NCBI RefSeq assembly: GCF_031585635.1
Contig: NZ_CP134195.1
Location: 1,674,001 to 1,738,000, forward strand
From: Paraburkholderia sp. FT54
Lineage (GTDB): Bacteria > Pseudomonadota > Gammaproteobacteria > Burkholderiales > Burkholderiaceae
DNA length: 64,000 bases
Direction of reading: 5' to 3'
Under the pieces are notes generated by a model that was given only the letters and a program-made list of their open reading frames with translations, did no database searches and was not told where the DNA came from. Of this stretch, positions 36,878 to 45,524 are shown piece by piece. Made by a program: the position numbers and the translations under genes. Numbering within the stretch: position 1 is the first letter of the stretch; each line of letters begins with the position of its first letter.

Positions 36878-37364
36878 GGCTGCCCCTGGTTTAACGGTTC
36901 ACTTCGATGCGAATGGCGTCTTTGGGATCCGCGAGCATGCTCGACATTCCTGAACGATGGAGCGCCGCGTTGGCCAGCAAACGAGCAGGACAACGACGAG
37001 CTTGGTTCCCGGCATCCCGAAGCTAAGGTATCCCGTAAAAGCCTTTGGGAGTTATGACGATCCTGCTATTCGCCAGGACGATTCTTGCTCTCACACGGTC
37101 GCTGAGAGCGCATGAAATGGATGCCTGGTGTTCAAACGAGGACTGGCAATATCGTCTTTCCGAAACCGATCTTGCGGCAATCATCTGGAAATGAGGATAA
37201 CGAATATTCAGAGATTGATGATTCGAGATGCGGCGCGCCTTGGCGTACTCGCTTCCCGGAAGGTCGATCGATACTGAGATGACTACGATGGCTATTCGAT
37301 TCAGCGGCGACGCATCACCTTCGAACGAAGCGTGTGCAGCCGCGCCGGCGACGAGGAGACGCTA
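36878..37364. other. Divergent control region
   Basis: About 490 nt between the lectin operon and the 539-residue gene. No gene is recognised. It carries copy 2 of the spaced element at 37050-37083 and should hold both promoters. Confidence 0.5.
37050..37083 (-). promoter_or_regulatory. Spaced direct-repeat element, copy 2
   Basis: AGTTATGACGATC, 12 nt, AGGACGATT. The first 13 nt and the spacing equal copy 1. It lies 173 nt upstream of the 62-residue gene on the minus strand. Downstream on the minus strand, TACC occurs at the same offset (32-35 nt from GATCGTCAT) as in copy 1. Confidence 0.65.
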
Positions 37365-38951
37365 ATGAACGACGCACCTGAACGCAAAGACCCGCGTGAT
37401 TCGGGCGACCTGAGGGCGGACCCGACATCGCCTTCGCCATTGTCGGTCGACGTGGACCGGTGCGAAAAGCTGATCGCGCACGCGTCGCGAATGGGCGTGC
37501 CGATTCGCGACGCCGATATCGAAGCCGCCCGAGCCGCGCGCCGGGCGCTCGATCTGGGAGTCGCGAATGCGCATATCCGCCGCACGCTTCATACCGCGAT
37601 GAACCGCATCGCGTGCGCCGCGCGGTACCCGAATCCGCGCATCGCCGAAGACCTCGACCGGTGCGGCGATCTCGTGTCCTATGCGGCGCAGACGGGCAAA
37701 ACGATACCCGAGAGCGATATCGCCTGCCTGTCGGTGGCCCGGGCCGCTCAGCAGGACCTCGCATGGAACGCGATTACCGAAGCGCTCTTCTATGCGGGCA
37801 TGAGCCGCATCGCACGAGCGGTGGCGCCGATCATCGCCGAGACCGCGAGCGCGGAAGCGCGCAAGGGCGCACGGCAGGCGATCAGGAATTACACCTGGGC
37901 TTCTTTCGGGTTGGCGTTCCTGGTCGTGTCGCTGTCGTGCCTGCTTTTCGTCGTCAACCAGATCTCTGTGGATGTATCGCAAGTGGTCGAACAGAACGAC
38001 GCGGCCGCGCTCTCGATGCACAACCTGCTGCAGGCGCATCGCGCGAACATCATCGCGGCAAAGGAGAAGGGCGAGGATGCCGTGCTGCAGTTGCAGAACT
38101 CCCAGCCGGCGCTTCAGATCAAGCAGTTGCTTCAACAGTTCGCAACCAACAACCGGCAGCTCTATGCCGATGTGAAGCGCACCGAGGCGATTCGGCGGTT
38201 CTTCCTCATTGGCGAAGCAGACAGCCCGTACAAGCCGAAGTGCGAGTCCGCGGGATCCTCCGTGGAGAAGCGTAACGGTGAGATGAATGTGAGCCTGGGC
38301 AGGTCCGCGGCCGCCGCGTCGAAAGCGGACAACAAGGTCGATCCGACTGCTGACTGGAACTGCAGCCCCGACAGCCGTCGGCGTGCGCTCGAAGTCGATC
38401 TGCCGCTGCTTGCGACCGGACCGGGGAAAGAGCCCGGCTCCAGCAAGCCGGAGAAAGCATGGCGTCCGGAGGACGCGGTGGAACAGGGCTTTCAGAAAAT
38501 CGCCGTGTATCAGGACATACGCGCGATGGCGACGAACGACCGCGACGTGATTCTCGCGTTTGTCGGGGCGATCACGAGTTTTCTACTGCCGGTGCTGTAC
38601 GCATGGCTCGGTGCGTGCGCCGCGATTCTCCGGCAGCTTAACGCGGATACGTCGGCGAGCCTGTTTCACCCCGAGCACTCGACGGTCGCTAACCGCGCGC
38701 ACATCACGACGGCCGTGATCGTCGGCATCTCCATTGGTCTGTTCAGCAAGCTGCTGCACGAGGGAATCGAATTTTCCCCGCTCGCCGTGGCCTTCGTTGC
38801 GGGCTACGCGTCCGACAAGTTCTTCGCTTTCGTCGACAGACTCGTGAGCGCCATTTTCCCGGCACGGGTACAAGGCCGGGCGGAGGCGGCGGCACCTGCC
38901 GCGCCGAAGCGGTTGCAGATGCGTGTGGACACGCCCAAGACTCCTCAATGA
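37365..38951 (+). CDS. Membrane protein with duplicated N-terminal domain
   Basis: 528 residues from ATG 37365 (GAGGAGA upstream). Two similar units occupy about residues 28-90 and 95-165: DRCEKLIAHASRMGVPIRDA with TAMNRIACAARY, and DRCGDLVSYAAQTGKTIPES with AGMSRIARAV. One membrane helix at about 185-205 (FGLAFLVVSLSCLLFVVNQI) is followed by a large, mainly helical extracytoplasmic region, then three C-terminal hydrophobic segments (FVGAITSFLLPVLYAWLGAC onward). No family recognised. Its place in the lysis/lectin region suggests an envelope role. Confidence 0.8.
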   Translation: MNDAPERKDPRDSGDLRADPTSPSPLSVDVDRCEKLIAHASRMGVPIRDADIEAARAARRALDLGVANAHIRRTLHTAMNRIACAARYPNPRIAEDLDRCGDLVSYAAQTGKTIPESDIACLSVARAAQQDLAWNAITEALFYAGMSRIARAVAPIIAETASAEARKGARQAIRNYTWASFGLAFLVVSLSCLLFVVNQISVDVSQVVEQNDAAALSMHNLLQAHRANIIAAKEKGEDAVLQLQNSQPALQIKQLLQQFATNNRQLYADVKRTEAIRRFFLIGEADSPYKPKCESAGSSVEKRNGEMNVSLGRSAAAASKADNKVDPTADWNCSPDSRRRALEVDLPLLATGPGKEPGSSKPEKAWRPEDAVEQGFQKIAVYQDIRAMATNDRDVILAFVGAITSFLLPVLYAWLGACAAILRQLNADTSASLFHPEHSTVANRAHITTAVIVGISIGLFSKLLHEGIEFSPLAVAFVAGYASDKFFAFVDRLVSAIFPARVQGRAEAAAPAAPKRLQMRVDTPKTPQ

Positions 38952-39915
38952 CAAAACCTCGACGCGCGCCTGCGTTTTGGCGATCGCTGTATGAATCGCC
39001 GCGCAGCGCCGGACGAAACAGCTGTCGCCATACTTCCGGAAGATCAACGCGCCCGTTTGGCACGCCTTGGGATGACCATTGCTGGCACGCTTGCCGCAAC
39101 TCGACAAACGTCCGTTCTGGTCGCGCGGCACGCCGACTGCGAGCAGCTGGGCGGCAAGTTCGAATTCAGCATCAACGTTGCAGCGAGCCGCCGCGGTGCA
39201 TGAGCTTCTGATGCGCCAGGTGCAGATCACGCCGGACTCGCAACTCGACGGGCAGGCACGAAAGCCGCTGCCGTGTAGCGCGATCCACTTTGGTGACCAG
39301 CGGAAATCCCATGAAGAACGGCGGACGAGGATGATCGTAGCGCCCAACCGCTGTATCAATCTCATCGTCAGCTCAGCTGTGACCGCGCCGTGCGTCTACG
39401 TTAGCGGTGCGTGCGCTCGCAGCGGTGGAGCGCGTCATGTCGCCGGGTGCAAAGGGTTGGCTGGCTTGCATGCTGAAGAAGATGCGTGGCCGTACAGGCA
39501 AAACGTGAGCGCCGCATGAGGGGCTTGCATGAGCGTAGGCGAGCGCAGGGGATTCCCGTCTAACTTTGGCCGGCCACGGCAGCACCTCGCGCTGGAGGCG
39601 TATGCCGCGCGCGCGGCTTTTATCGCAAACAGCTTCGGGCAAGGGAGGAGGGCTTGCGTGCTCTTCGACCATGCTGAACGTCGAAAGGCATGACTATGGT
39701 CCGCACGCAGCCAAGATGGTCCAGGGACTCAGATGATACGGCGAGCGGAGGAACGCGCTGCCGTGAATGGATGTGCCGCGGGGGGCGTACTCGTGGATTG
39801 AGTCGCGCATAACGACTTGCAGTTCGACGCATACGGCGCGAGCAAGGAAAGGCGTTGCTCGCGCCGCACTCATTGCTGTCGGCGCAATGTCGCTCTGTGA
39901 CGTGAAGCCATCTCG
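38952..39915. other. Gene-poor stretch
   Basis: About 960 nt. The frame after the preceding stop stays open to 39203 and includes a 70-codon candidate (MNRRAAPDETAVAILPEDQR) without a ribosome-binding site. Other open frames are Arg/Ser-rich and not protein-like. I see no gene I can support; decayed sequence is likely. Confidence 0.5.
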
Positions 39916-40611
39916 TCATGATCCGCCGAATACAGGGCCTTGTCCTCCTGGCGCTGGCGGCAAGAACAGTTCGCTGTGAGCAGCAGCGCCCACGGGAGTC
40001 GCGCCCGCAGCCGCGGAGACAGGCGCCGGCTCGCGAAGCGTGACAGCGCTATTGGACGAAATCGGGACACTGGGCTTGGCAAGCAGCTCGGTCTTTCTCG
40101 CAGACCCTGCCGATGTACCGAAGTAGTATCCGATGATGCTCACCCACGCTGTACCGAGCGCCCCAAGAATGACGTTCATCAGATCGCGATTCGCGTCGGG
40201 CAGTCCGTGCAGGGCCATCAGGATGAGCATGCCGAAGAAGCCGACCGTGACGGTCATCGCCAGCGCCTTGGGGACCCAGTCGCCGGTTTTTTCTTCTCTG
40301 GCTCGTGCGTCCGCACGATCCGCCGCTTCCGCCCGGGCAAGCTCCATTTCGTACGTCAGTTGCGCCTGCGCCGCCGTCACGGCCAGTTGCTGCAGCTGCA
40401 CCGCGTTTGCGCTCTCTGCTTGCCGCACCTTGTCGAGCGCGGCCGGATCTTCGAGTGCGGCGGACACCGACGTGGGATCGCTGGCGGTTCCGAGCACGTG
40501 TGAAAGGATCGTTGTGGCGGCGGTGACGCCAAGACCAACGGGGCCGCCAACGAGTCCAGCGAGAAGCGGGGCAGTTCCGCTGATGGTTGATGCAACTTTC
40601 GACCAGTCCAT
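39916..40611 (-). CDS. Three-TM holin-like protein (GTA-holin type)
   Basis: 231 residues. A hydrophobic N-terminal helix (LLAGLVGGPVGLGVTAATTI) is followed by a charged Ala/Glu/Arg coiled region, then two adjacent membrane helices (ALAMTVTVGFFGMLILMALH and VILGALGTAWVSIIGYYFGT) and a Pro/Ala-rich tail. This is the layout of the phage-derived three-TM holins found with gene-transfer-agent and secretion endolysins. Its ATG shares one base with the muramidase stop (TAATG), so the two are translated together. Confidence 0.82.
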   Translation of the reverse strand: MDWSKVASTISGTAPLLAGLVGGPVGLGVTAATTILSHVLGTASDPTSVSAALEDPAALDKVRQAESANAVQLQQLAVTAAQAQLTYEMELARAEAADRADARAREEKTGDWVPKALAMTVTVGFFGMLILMALHGLPDANRDLMNVILGALGTAWVSIIGYYFGTSAGSARKTELLAKPSVPISSNSAVTLREPAPVSAAAGATPVGAAAHSELFLPPAPGGQGPVFGGS

Positions 40612-41093
40612 TATGCCGCTCCCATCAAGAGGTTTTTGGCCATACGATCCATCCAGCCGCGGCTGAAGTTCGGCCAGGTGTGAAGTCCCTTCAGATAACG
40701 CACCCGATAGGCAGCGAAACGCATGACGAATTTGAGCGGATCAGCGGCTTTTACGGCGGCAACAGTATCGGGACCGAATTTGCCGTCCGGCTCCGCATCC
40801 GATGCCTTTTGCATCCAGAGCACGACGAGGCCGCCGTTGTAGTTGGCATCGAAGATCTGGAACGCGACGCGTGGGTCGAATTCGTCTAGCCTGAGCGTGT
40901 CCCAGTACTTCGTCCTGGCGATCTGCTTTGCCGTTTCGAGCGGGAGGTCTCTCATGGGTCCGGCGTACCCCGACGCGCGCGCGACGCGCGCGGTCACCCC
41001 CCACATCGTCTCCCCGCCGGGATCGGCCGGATTGAACGAATAGCCGCCTTCACTCCCTATCAGGGCCTTGAACGCATCATCGAAGCTGCTCAT
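40611..41093 (-). CDS. GH108 N-acetylmuramidase (endolysin type)
   Basis: 160 residues. The N-terminal GH108 core begins FDDAFKALIGSEGGYSFNPA with the catalytic Glu in SEGGY, followed by DPGGETMWGVTARVAR; the C-terminal part matches the PG_binding_3 region (WMQKASDAEPDGKFGPDTVA). No signal peptide. GGAGG precedes the ATG. The family includes phage endolysins and TtsA, which is needed for typhoid toxin release in Salmonella Typhi. The holin is encoded directly after it. Confidence 0.93.
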   Translation of the reverse strand: MSSFDDAFKALIGSEGGYSFNPADPGGETMWGVTARVARASGYAGPMRDLPLETAKQIARTKYWDTLRLDEFDPRVAFQIFDANYNGGLVVLWMQKASDAEPDGKFGPDTVAAVKAADPLKFVMRFAAYRVRYLKGLHTWPNFSRGWMDRMAKNLLMGAA

Positions 41094-41573
41094 GAGTCCA
41101 CCTCCTCGTCGTACTGAAACAAACGGAACGTACGTCGAAGCCTAACGCGTACATCGTTGTCGTCGTTAGGACAATCGAGGCGTTTGTTTGCAATATCCTG
41201 GCGTGCGATTGCGTGGAGCCGGACGCTTTCGATCATCAGCTCTGCAATGGACGGGGAGGCAAGCGGGTGCGACGGTGGGTGTGCGCCACCAGTTCTAAAT
41301 GGCTAGTGGACGCTCGATGTCAGTGCGCTGTATTCGATCCATGGGCGGCAGTCAGCCGGCGTTAGGATGCGTGTGGCAACGATGGCTCGCACAGTCGGTG
41401 ACGGTGACACCTGCCGGGCACGAACCCGGCCAGCAGGCGTGGTTCCAATTCCTGTTACGAGGTCACTTGCAGCATTGCCAGAGCCATTGCTTGAACGTCC
41501 GGCCGCCGGCAAAGGACACGATCGTGCCACGGCCCTCGACTGCGCCGAGGAGCACGCGGGACCAGCTCGCCGC
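41094..41573. other. Upstream region of the muramidase-holin pair
   Basis: 480 nt. It carries copy 3 of the spaced element near the muramidase gene. The remaining open frames on both strands are not protein-like; nothing else is recognised. Confidence 0.45.
41147..41176 (-). promoter_or_regulatory. Spaced direct-repeat element, copy 3 (degenerate)
   Basis: GCGTACATC, 12 nt, AGGACAATC. The second half-site has one mismatch to copies 1 and 2; the first is weak. Same spacing and same orientation, 54 nt upstream of the muramidase start. Confidence 0.4.
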
Positions 41574-41765
41574 CTAGCGGCGCCCGCTGCGGCCCCACAC
41601 GTAGCGCACCCAGCGTTGCCATTTGCCGCGCCGCGCAGCGCTGGTGTTGCGTGCTGCCTGTTCTTCGCGGTCGCGCTCGACGCTCTTCTGCACCTGCTCG
41701 TGAATCTGACGCAACGTCAAGCCACCGGGGCCTTTCAGTTTGTCGGGATCGGAGTTGTCTGTCAT
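41574..41765 (-). CDS. Small charged hypothetical protein
   Basis: 63 residues, MTDNSDPDKLKGPGGLTLRQ then IHEQVQKSVERDREEQAARN and a basic end. Highly charged, with one likely amphipathic helix. No signal peptide and only a weak ribosome-binding site. The composition looks real; function unknown. Confidence 0.5.
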   Translation of the reverse strand: MTDNSDPDKLKGPGGLTLRQIHEQVQKSVERDREEQAARNTSAARRGKWQRWVRYVWGRSGRR

Positions 41766-42000
41766 GGAGTGGCCTGGTCAGGATGAGTCGACTCGATCTT
41801 GATACAGATGGACAGTCGCGGCAAGCGCGTGGAAGCAGTCGGCTGCCCAGCGCGTAATCGCATGGGCCGGCCAGGCTCCAGGACAATGCGCGGCGGACAC
41901 GGAAGCACGCATGGATCAGCATCGGGCTTTTACACGAACCGCTTTCGAACCCGCAAGACTGGCACAATCGAGAAGATATTCGACCCGCTTTGGAATCCTC

Positions 42001-43797
42001 ATGCCAGACGCTATCCCGTCTTCGCCGCCATCATCACGTATCGGCCCCCTCTTTGCATTGCTTCCCTTCCTGCGCCCCTATGCCGGCCGCTGGGCGCTAG
42101 CCTTTCTCGCGCTGGTGACCTCGGCGGGCGCCACCCTGGTGTTGCCGGTGGCGTTCAAATATCTGATCGATCGTGGCTTCGCCGCGGGCGACCGGGCGCA
42201 CATCGACCGCTATTTCCTCGCGCTATTCGCCGTTTCGCTGGTACTGGCCGGCGCCACGGCGCTGCGCTTTTACCTCGTGTCGTGGCTGGGCGAGCGGGTC
42301 ACGGCCGACTTGCGGCGTGCGGTCTACGATCACGTGTTGCAGATGAGCCCGCAGTTCTTCGAGACCACGCAGACCGGCGAGGTCCTGTCACGGCTCACCG
42401 CCGACACCACCTTGATCCAGACAGTGGTGGGCACCAGCCTGTCGCTCGGATTGCGCAACTTCTTCCTCTTGACCGGCGGCGTGGCGATGCTGGCGGTGAC
42501 GAGCCCGGTGCTGTCCGGCTACATCATCGCGACGCTGGTCGTGGTGGTCGCGCCTATCGTGATCTTCGGCAAGCGCGTGCGACGGCTCTCGCGCGCGAGC
42601 CAGGACAAGCTCGCCAACACCAGCGCGCTGGCGGGCGAGGTGCTCAATGCCATGCCGACCGTACAGTCGTATACGCAGGAGCCATTCGAGGCGCGGCGGT
42701 TCGCCGGCGCGGTGGAGGCGGCCTTCGAGACCGCGCTCACGCGCATTCGCGCGCGCGCCTGGTTGACCGCCGTGGTGATCGTGCTGGTGTTCACCGCCAT
42801 CGTCTTCGTGTTGTGGCTCGGGGCACAGGCGGTGCTGGCCGGGCGGATGACGGCGGGCCAATTGTCCCAGTTCATTCTCTACGCGGTGTTCACGGCCGGC
42901 GCCGTGGGAGCGGTCGCCGAGGTGTGGGGCGATCTGCAGCGCGCTGCCGGCGCCACCGAACGTTTGCTGCAATTGCTGGCGGCGCGCTCGCCGGTGGTGG
43001 AGGCCGGGACCACGGTCGCGCTGCCCGCGAAAGGCGAGGGCATCCGCTTCGACAACGTCAGCTTCTCGTATCCATCGCGCCCAGGCATTGCCGCGCTGTC
43101 CGCACTCTCGCTCGATGTCCGTCCGGGCGAACATGTCGCCCTGGTCGGTCCGTCCGGCGCGGGCAAGACCACGCTGTTCCAGTTGCTGCTGCGCTTTTAC
43201 GATCCGCAAGCCGGCCGCATTCTGATCAACGGCGTCCCGACTCGTGAGGTGCCGCTCGTCGAATTGCGCAAGGAAATCGGCGTGGTGCTGCAGGAATCGG
43301 TGATCTTTTCCGGGAGCGTACTCGAGAATATCCGCTATGGCGCGCCGCAAGCCACGCTCGCGCAAGTGCAGAAGGCCGCCGACATGGCTGCTGCGGCCGG
43401 CTTCATCGAAGAATTACCGCAAGGCTACGACACCTTTCTCGGCGAGCGCGGCGTGCGACTGTCCGGCGGACAGCGGCAGCGCATTGCGATCGCTCGCGCG
43501 ATCCTGAAGAATCCGCCTATCCTGCTGCTGGACGAAGCGACCAGCGCGCTCGATGCCGCCAGCGAACGGCTGGTGCAAAAGGCGCTGGACAATGCCGCGC
43601 AGAACCGCACCACACTGGTCATTGCACACCGCCTCGCAACCGTCCAACAGGCCGACCGCATTGTCGTGCTTGAGCAGGGGCGTATCGTCGCGCAGGGTCG
43701 TCATGCCGAGCTGCTTCTGAGCTCTCCGCTCTATGCCCAGCTTGCAGCGTTGCAGTTCGGCGAGCAGTCGGGGCAGACGGCGTACGCGGCGCCGTGA
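42001..43797 (+). CDS. ABC exporter, MsbA/ABCB-type half transporter
   Basis: 598 residues from ATG 42001. Six membrane helices in residues 1-310 (FLRPYAGRWALAFLALVTSA first), then an ATPase domain with Walker A GPSGAGKTT, Q-loop LQESVIFSGSVLENIRYG, signature LSGGQRQRIAIARAI, Walker B ILLLDEATSALD and H-loop VIAHRL. It works as a homodimer in the inner membrane, exporting a lipid or hydrophobic compound. The substrate is unknown. It appears to be an independent unit. Confidence 0.93.
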   Translation: MPDAIPSSPPSSRIGPLFALLPFLRPYAGRWALAFLALVTSAGATLVLPVAFKYLIDRGFAAGDRAHIDRYFLALFAVSLVLAGATALRFYLVSWLGERVTADLRRAVYDHVLQMSPQFFETTQTGEVLSRLTADTTLIQTVVGTSLSLGLRNFFLLTGGVAMLAVTSPVLSGYIIATLVVVVAPIVIFGKRVRRLSRASQDKLANTSALAGEVLNAMPTVQSYTQEPFEARRFAGAVEAAFETALTRIRARAWLTAVVIVLVFTAIVFVLWLGAQAVLAGRMTAGQLSQFILYAVFTAGAVGAVAEVWGDLQRAAGATERLLQLLAARSPVVEAGTTVALPAKGEGIRFDNVSFSYPSRPGIAALSALSLDVRPGEHVALVGPSGAGKTTLFQLLLRFYDPQAGRILINGVPTREVPLVELRKEIGVVLQESVIFSGSVLENIRYGAPQATLAQVQKAADMAAAAGFIEELPQGYDTFLGERGVRLSGGQRQRIAIARAILKNPPILLLDEATSALDAASERLVQKALDNAAQNRTTLVIAHRLATVQQADRIVVLEQGRIVAQGRHAELLLSSPLYAQLAALQFGEQSGQTAYAAP

Positions 43798-43912
43798 GCG
43801 ATGCTGTCGGGTCGGCGTGAAGGAGAAGGAGCCGGCGGCAGTAGTGGGGCGCAGGCCGCCGTTTGGCGGGCAAGTGACCAGGCGGTGCGCCCTCGCGCGG
43901 CGCATCGGCGCA

Positions 43913-44836
43913 CTATCGCACAGCGGTGGTGGGTAGCGCGACTCGCTGCAGCGCGGCCATCGGGCCGAGCCGCTCGATCACTTTCATCTGCGCCGCGTCA
44001 CGCACGAAGAGCGATCCCGCGAATCCCAATGCGTTGATCGATACACCCTCGACACGCTCTTCCGATCTTGGTACGAGCAGCATCCATCGGCGTGTAACGA
44101 GCAGGTTGTACGGCGCCGAGTGCCGAAGTTCACCGCTGACCTCGACCGGCTGGACGCCGGCGGCTTCGAGCAGAGCACGATAACAGGCGAGGACCGACGG
44201 CGCCGCATCCACGGAGATCGCGGCGCCGGACTCGAGGCGCGCGAACGCGTGCCGAAATGGCAGACCTGGCACGCGTTGCGCCTGATCTTCGGTGAGCGTG
44301 GCTGCGAGAATGGACTCGATGGGGAGCGGCGGTTCAGAGTCGCCGAGCGGCAGCGGCATGATTTGCAAATGCTTATGCGCCTGACTCGCGCCCGCGGCGG
44401 CGCCTGCATTGTAGAAACCGATGCCGTCGAACTCGGCCATACAGGCAATCAGCGACTCGAAGTCGGCGAGGTTGAGGAGCGTGTCCTGCGGTTCGAAATC
44501 ACGGGTAACGATCAGCAGATGATTGTCGATGACATTGAACTTGTTTAGCAAAGCCAAGTGCGTGTCCGAGACATCCGCGACAAAGAGATCCGGGTCGTAG
44601 GGAAGGAATGGATTCACCGATGGGCGCTCGCCTGCATGAAGCTTTTGCGTTTGCCGGCGCTGCTGCTCCTTGCGGGTCAGGCTCGAGACCTGCCGCACGA
44701 CAAAGCGCATGCCGCCGCTTTCGATTACCGACTGGAAGGTCTCGATAGGTTGCAGCGCGCCGCAGCGCAGCGCGTGCCCGGCCTGGCGCAGCATGGCGGG
44801 CCACAGCGTTCCCGGTGGCAGGCGTCGATTTTCCAT
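43913..44836 (-). CDS. ATP adenylyltransferase / Ap4A phosphorylase-like protein
   Basis: 307 residues of the HIT-like superfamily. NPFLPYDPDLFVADVSDTHL and VIDNHLLIVTRDFEPQDTLL precede the catalytic GASQAHKHLQIMPLPL (His-x-His-x-x pattern), as in yeast Apa1/Apa2-type phosphorylases. It would split Ap4A to ATP and ADP with phosphate. The C-terminal domain contains SAPYNLLVTRRWMLLVPRSE. Probably cytoplasmic and monocistronic. Confidence 0.9.
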   Translation of the reverse strand: MENRRLPPGTLWPAMLRQAGHALRCGALQPIETFQSVIESGGMRFVVRQVSSLTRKEQQRRQTQKLHAGERPSVNPFLPYDPDLFVADVSDTHLALLNKFNVIDNHLLIVTRDFEPQDTLLNLADFESLIACMAEFDGIGFYNAGAAAGASQAHKHLQIMPLPLGDSEPPLPIESILAATLTEDQAQRVPGLPFRHAFARLESGAAISVDAAPSVLACYRALLEAAGVQPVEVSGELRHSAPYNLLVTRRWMLLVPRSEERVEGVSINALGFAGSLFVRDAAQMKVIERLGPMAALQRVALPTTAVR

Positions 44837-44972
44837 GGTTCATTGGCGAGACACGTTCGTTGTTGGGCACGAGCATTGATTGCCGCGCAAAGTGATACGA
44901 GGCCCGTGGCGCTGCCTCCGGCCTGCCACGACAGTCCGTGCGGCGGGCCGGACGGCGCGCGTGTGACGACTG

Positions 44973-45458
44973 CTAAAGCTTGTAGCCGATCGTGCGCAAC
45001 AGGTCCTTGCGCCATTGCACGTCTTCCTCGCCTTCGACGCCGAGCGGGGAGAATCCGTCGATCACGCCGACGATGCCACGGCCCTGGTTCGTTTCCGCAA
45101 CCAACACTTCGACGGGATTCGCTGTCGCGCAGAAGATCCGGCACACCTCCGGGACTGCCTTGATCGCGTTCAGCACGTTGACCGGGTAAAAGCCGTCGCC
45201 GAGAAAAACAAAGAAGCTGTGGCCGGCGGCAACGCTCATCGCGTTGTTGCAAGCCATCTCGATCAGGCCCTCCTCGGTGCCGGAGCGGCGCACGAGGCGC
45301 TTGCCGGAGGCCTCGCAAAACGCCAGGCCGAACTTTATGCCGGGCACGGTGCCAACCATTGCCTCGTGAATATCCTCGACGGATTTGATGAAATGGGTTT
45401 GCCCGAGGATGAAGTTGGTCGTTTCGGGCTTGACGATTGTGACGGCGGACATTTGCAT
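44973..45458 (-). CDS. Adenosine-specific kinase family protein (DUF355)
   Basis: 161 residues. The family pattern is clear: NFILGQTHFIKSVEDIHEAM, GIKFGLAFCEASGKRLVRRS, CRIFCATANPVEVLVAETNQ, GRGIVGVIDGFSPLGVEGEE. Archaeal members bind adenosine; the bacterial role is not settled. The start at 45458 has GAGG 6 nt upstream. Its position near the Ap4A phosphorylase-like gene suggests a link to adenosine nucleotide turnover, as inference only. Confidence 0.9.
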   Translation of the reverse strand: MQMSAVTIVKPETTNFILGQTHFIKSVEDIHEAMVGTVPGIKFGLAFCEASGKRLVRRSGTEEGLIEMACNNAMSVAAGHSFFVFLGDGFYPVNVLNAIKAVPEVCRIFCATANPVEVLVAETNQGRGIVGVIDGFSPLGVEGEEDVQWRKDLLRTIGYKL

Positions 45459-45524
45459 CTCAGACCTCGCTCCGTTGCGACAGCACACCGGGAAAGACGC
45501 GCGGATGACCGGCGAATGATTCGA

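Noticed and set aside
38948..39211. Frames directly after the 539-residue-region gene, one overlapping it by ATGA
   Set aside because: Arg/Ser-rich or without ribosome-binding site; cannot be supported as genes.
41799..43247. 482-codon plus-strand frame over the ABC exporter
   Set aside because: Arg-rich out-of-frame reading of a clear ABC exporter gene.
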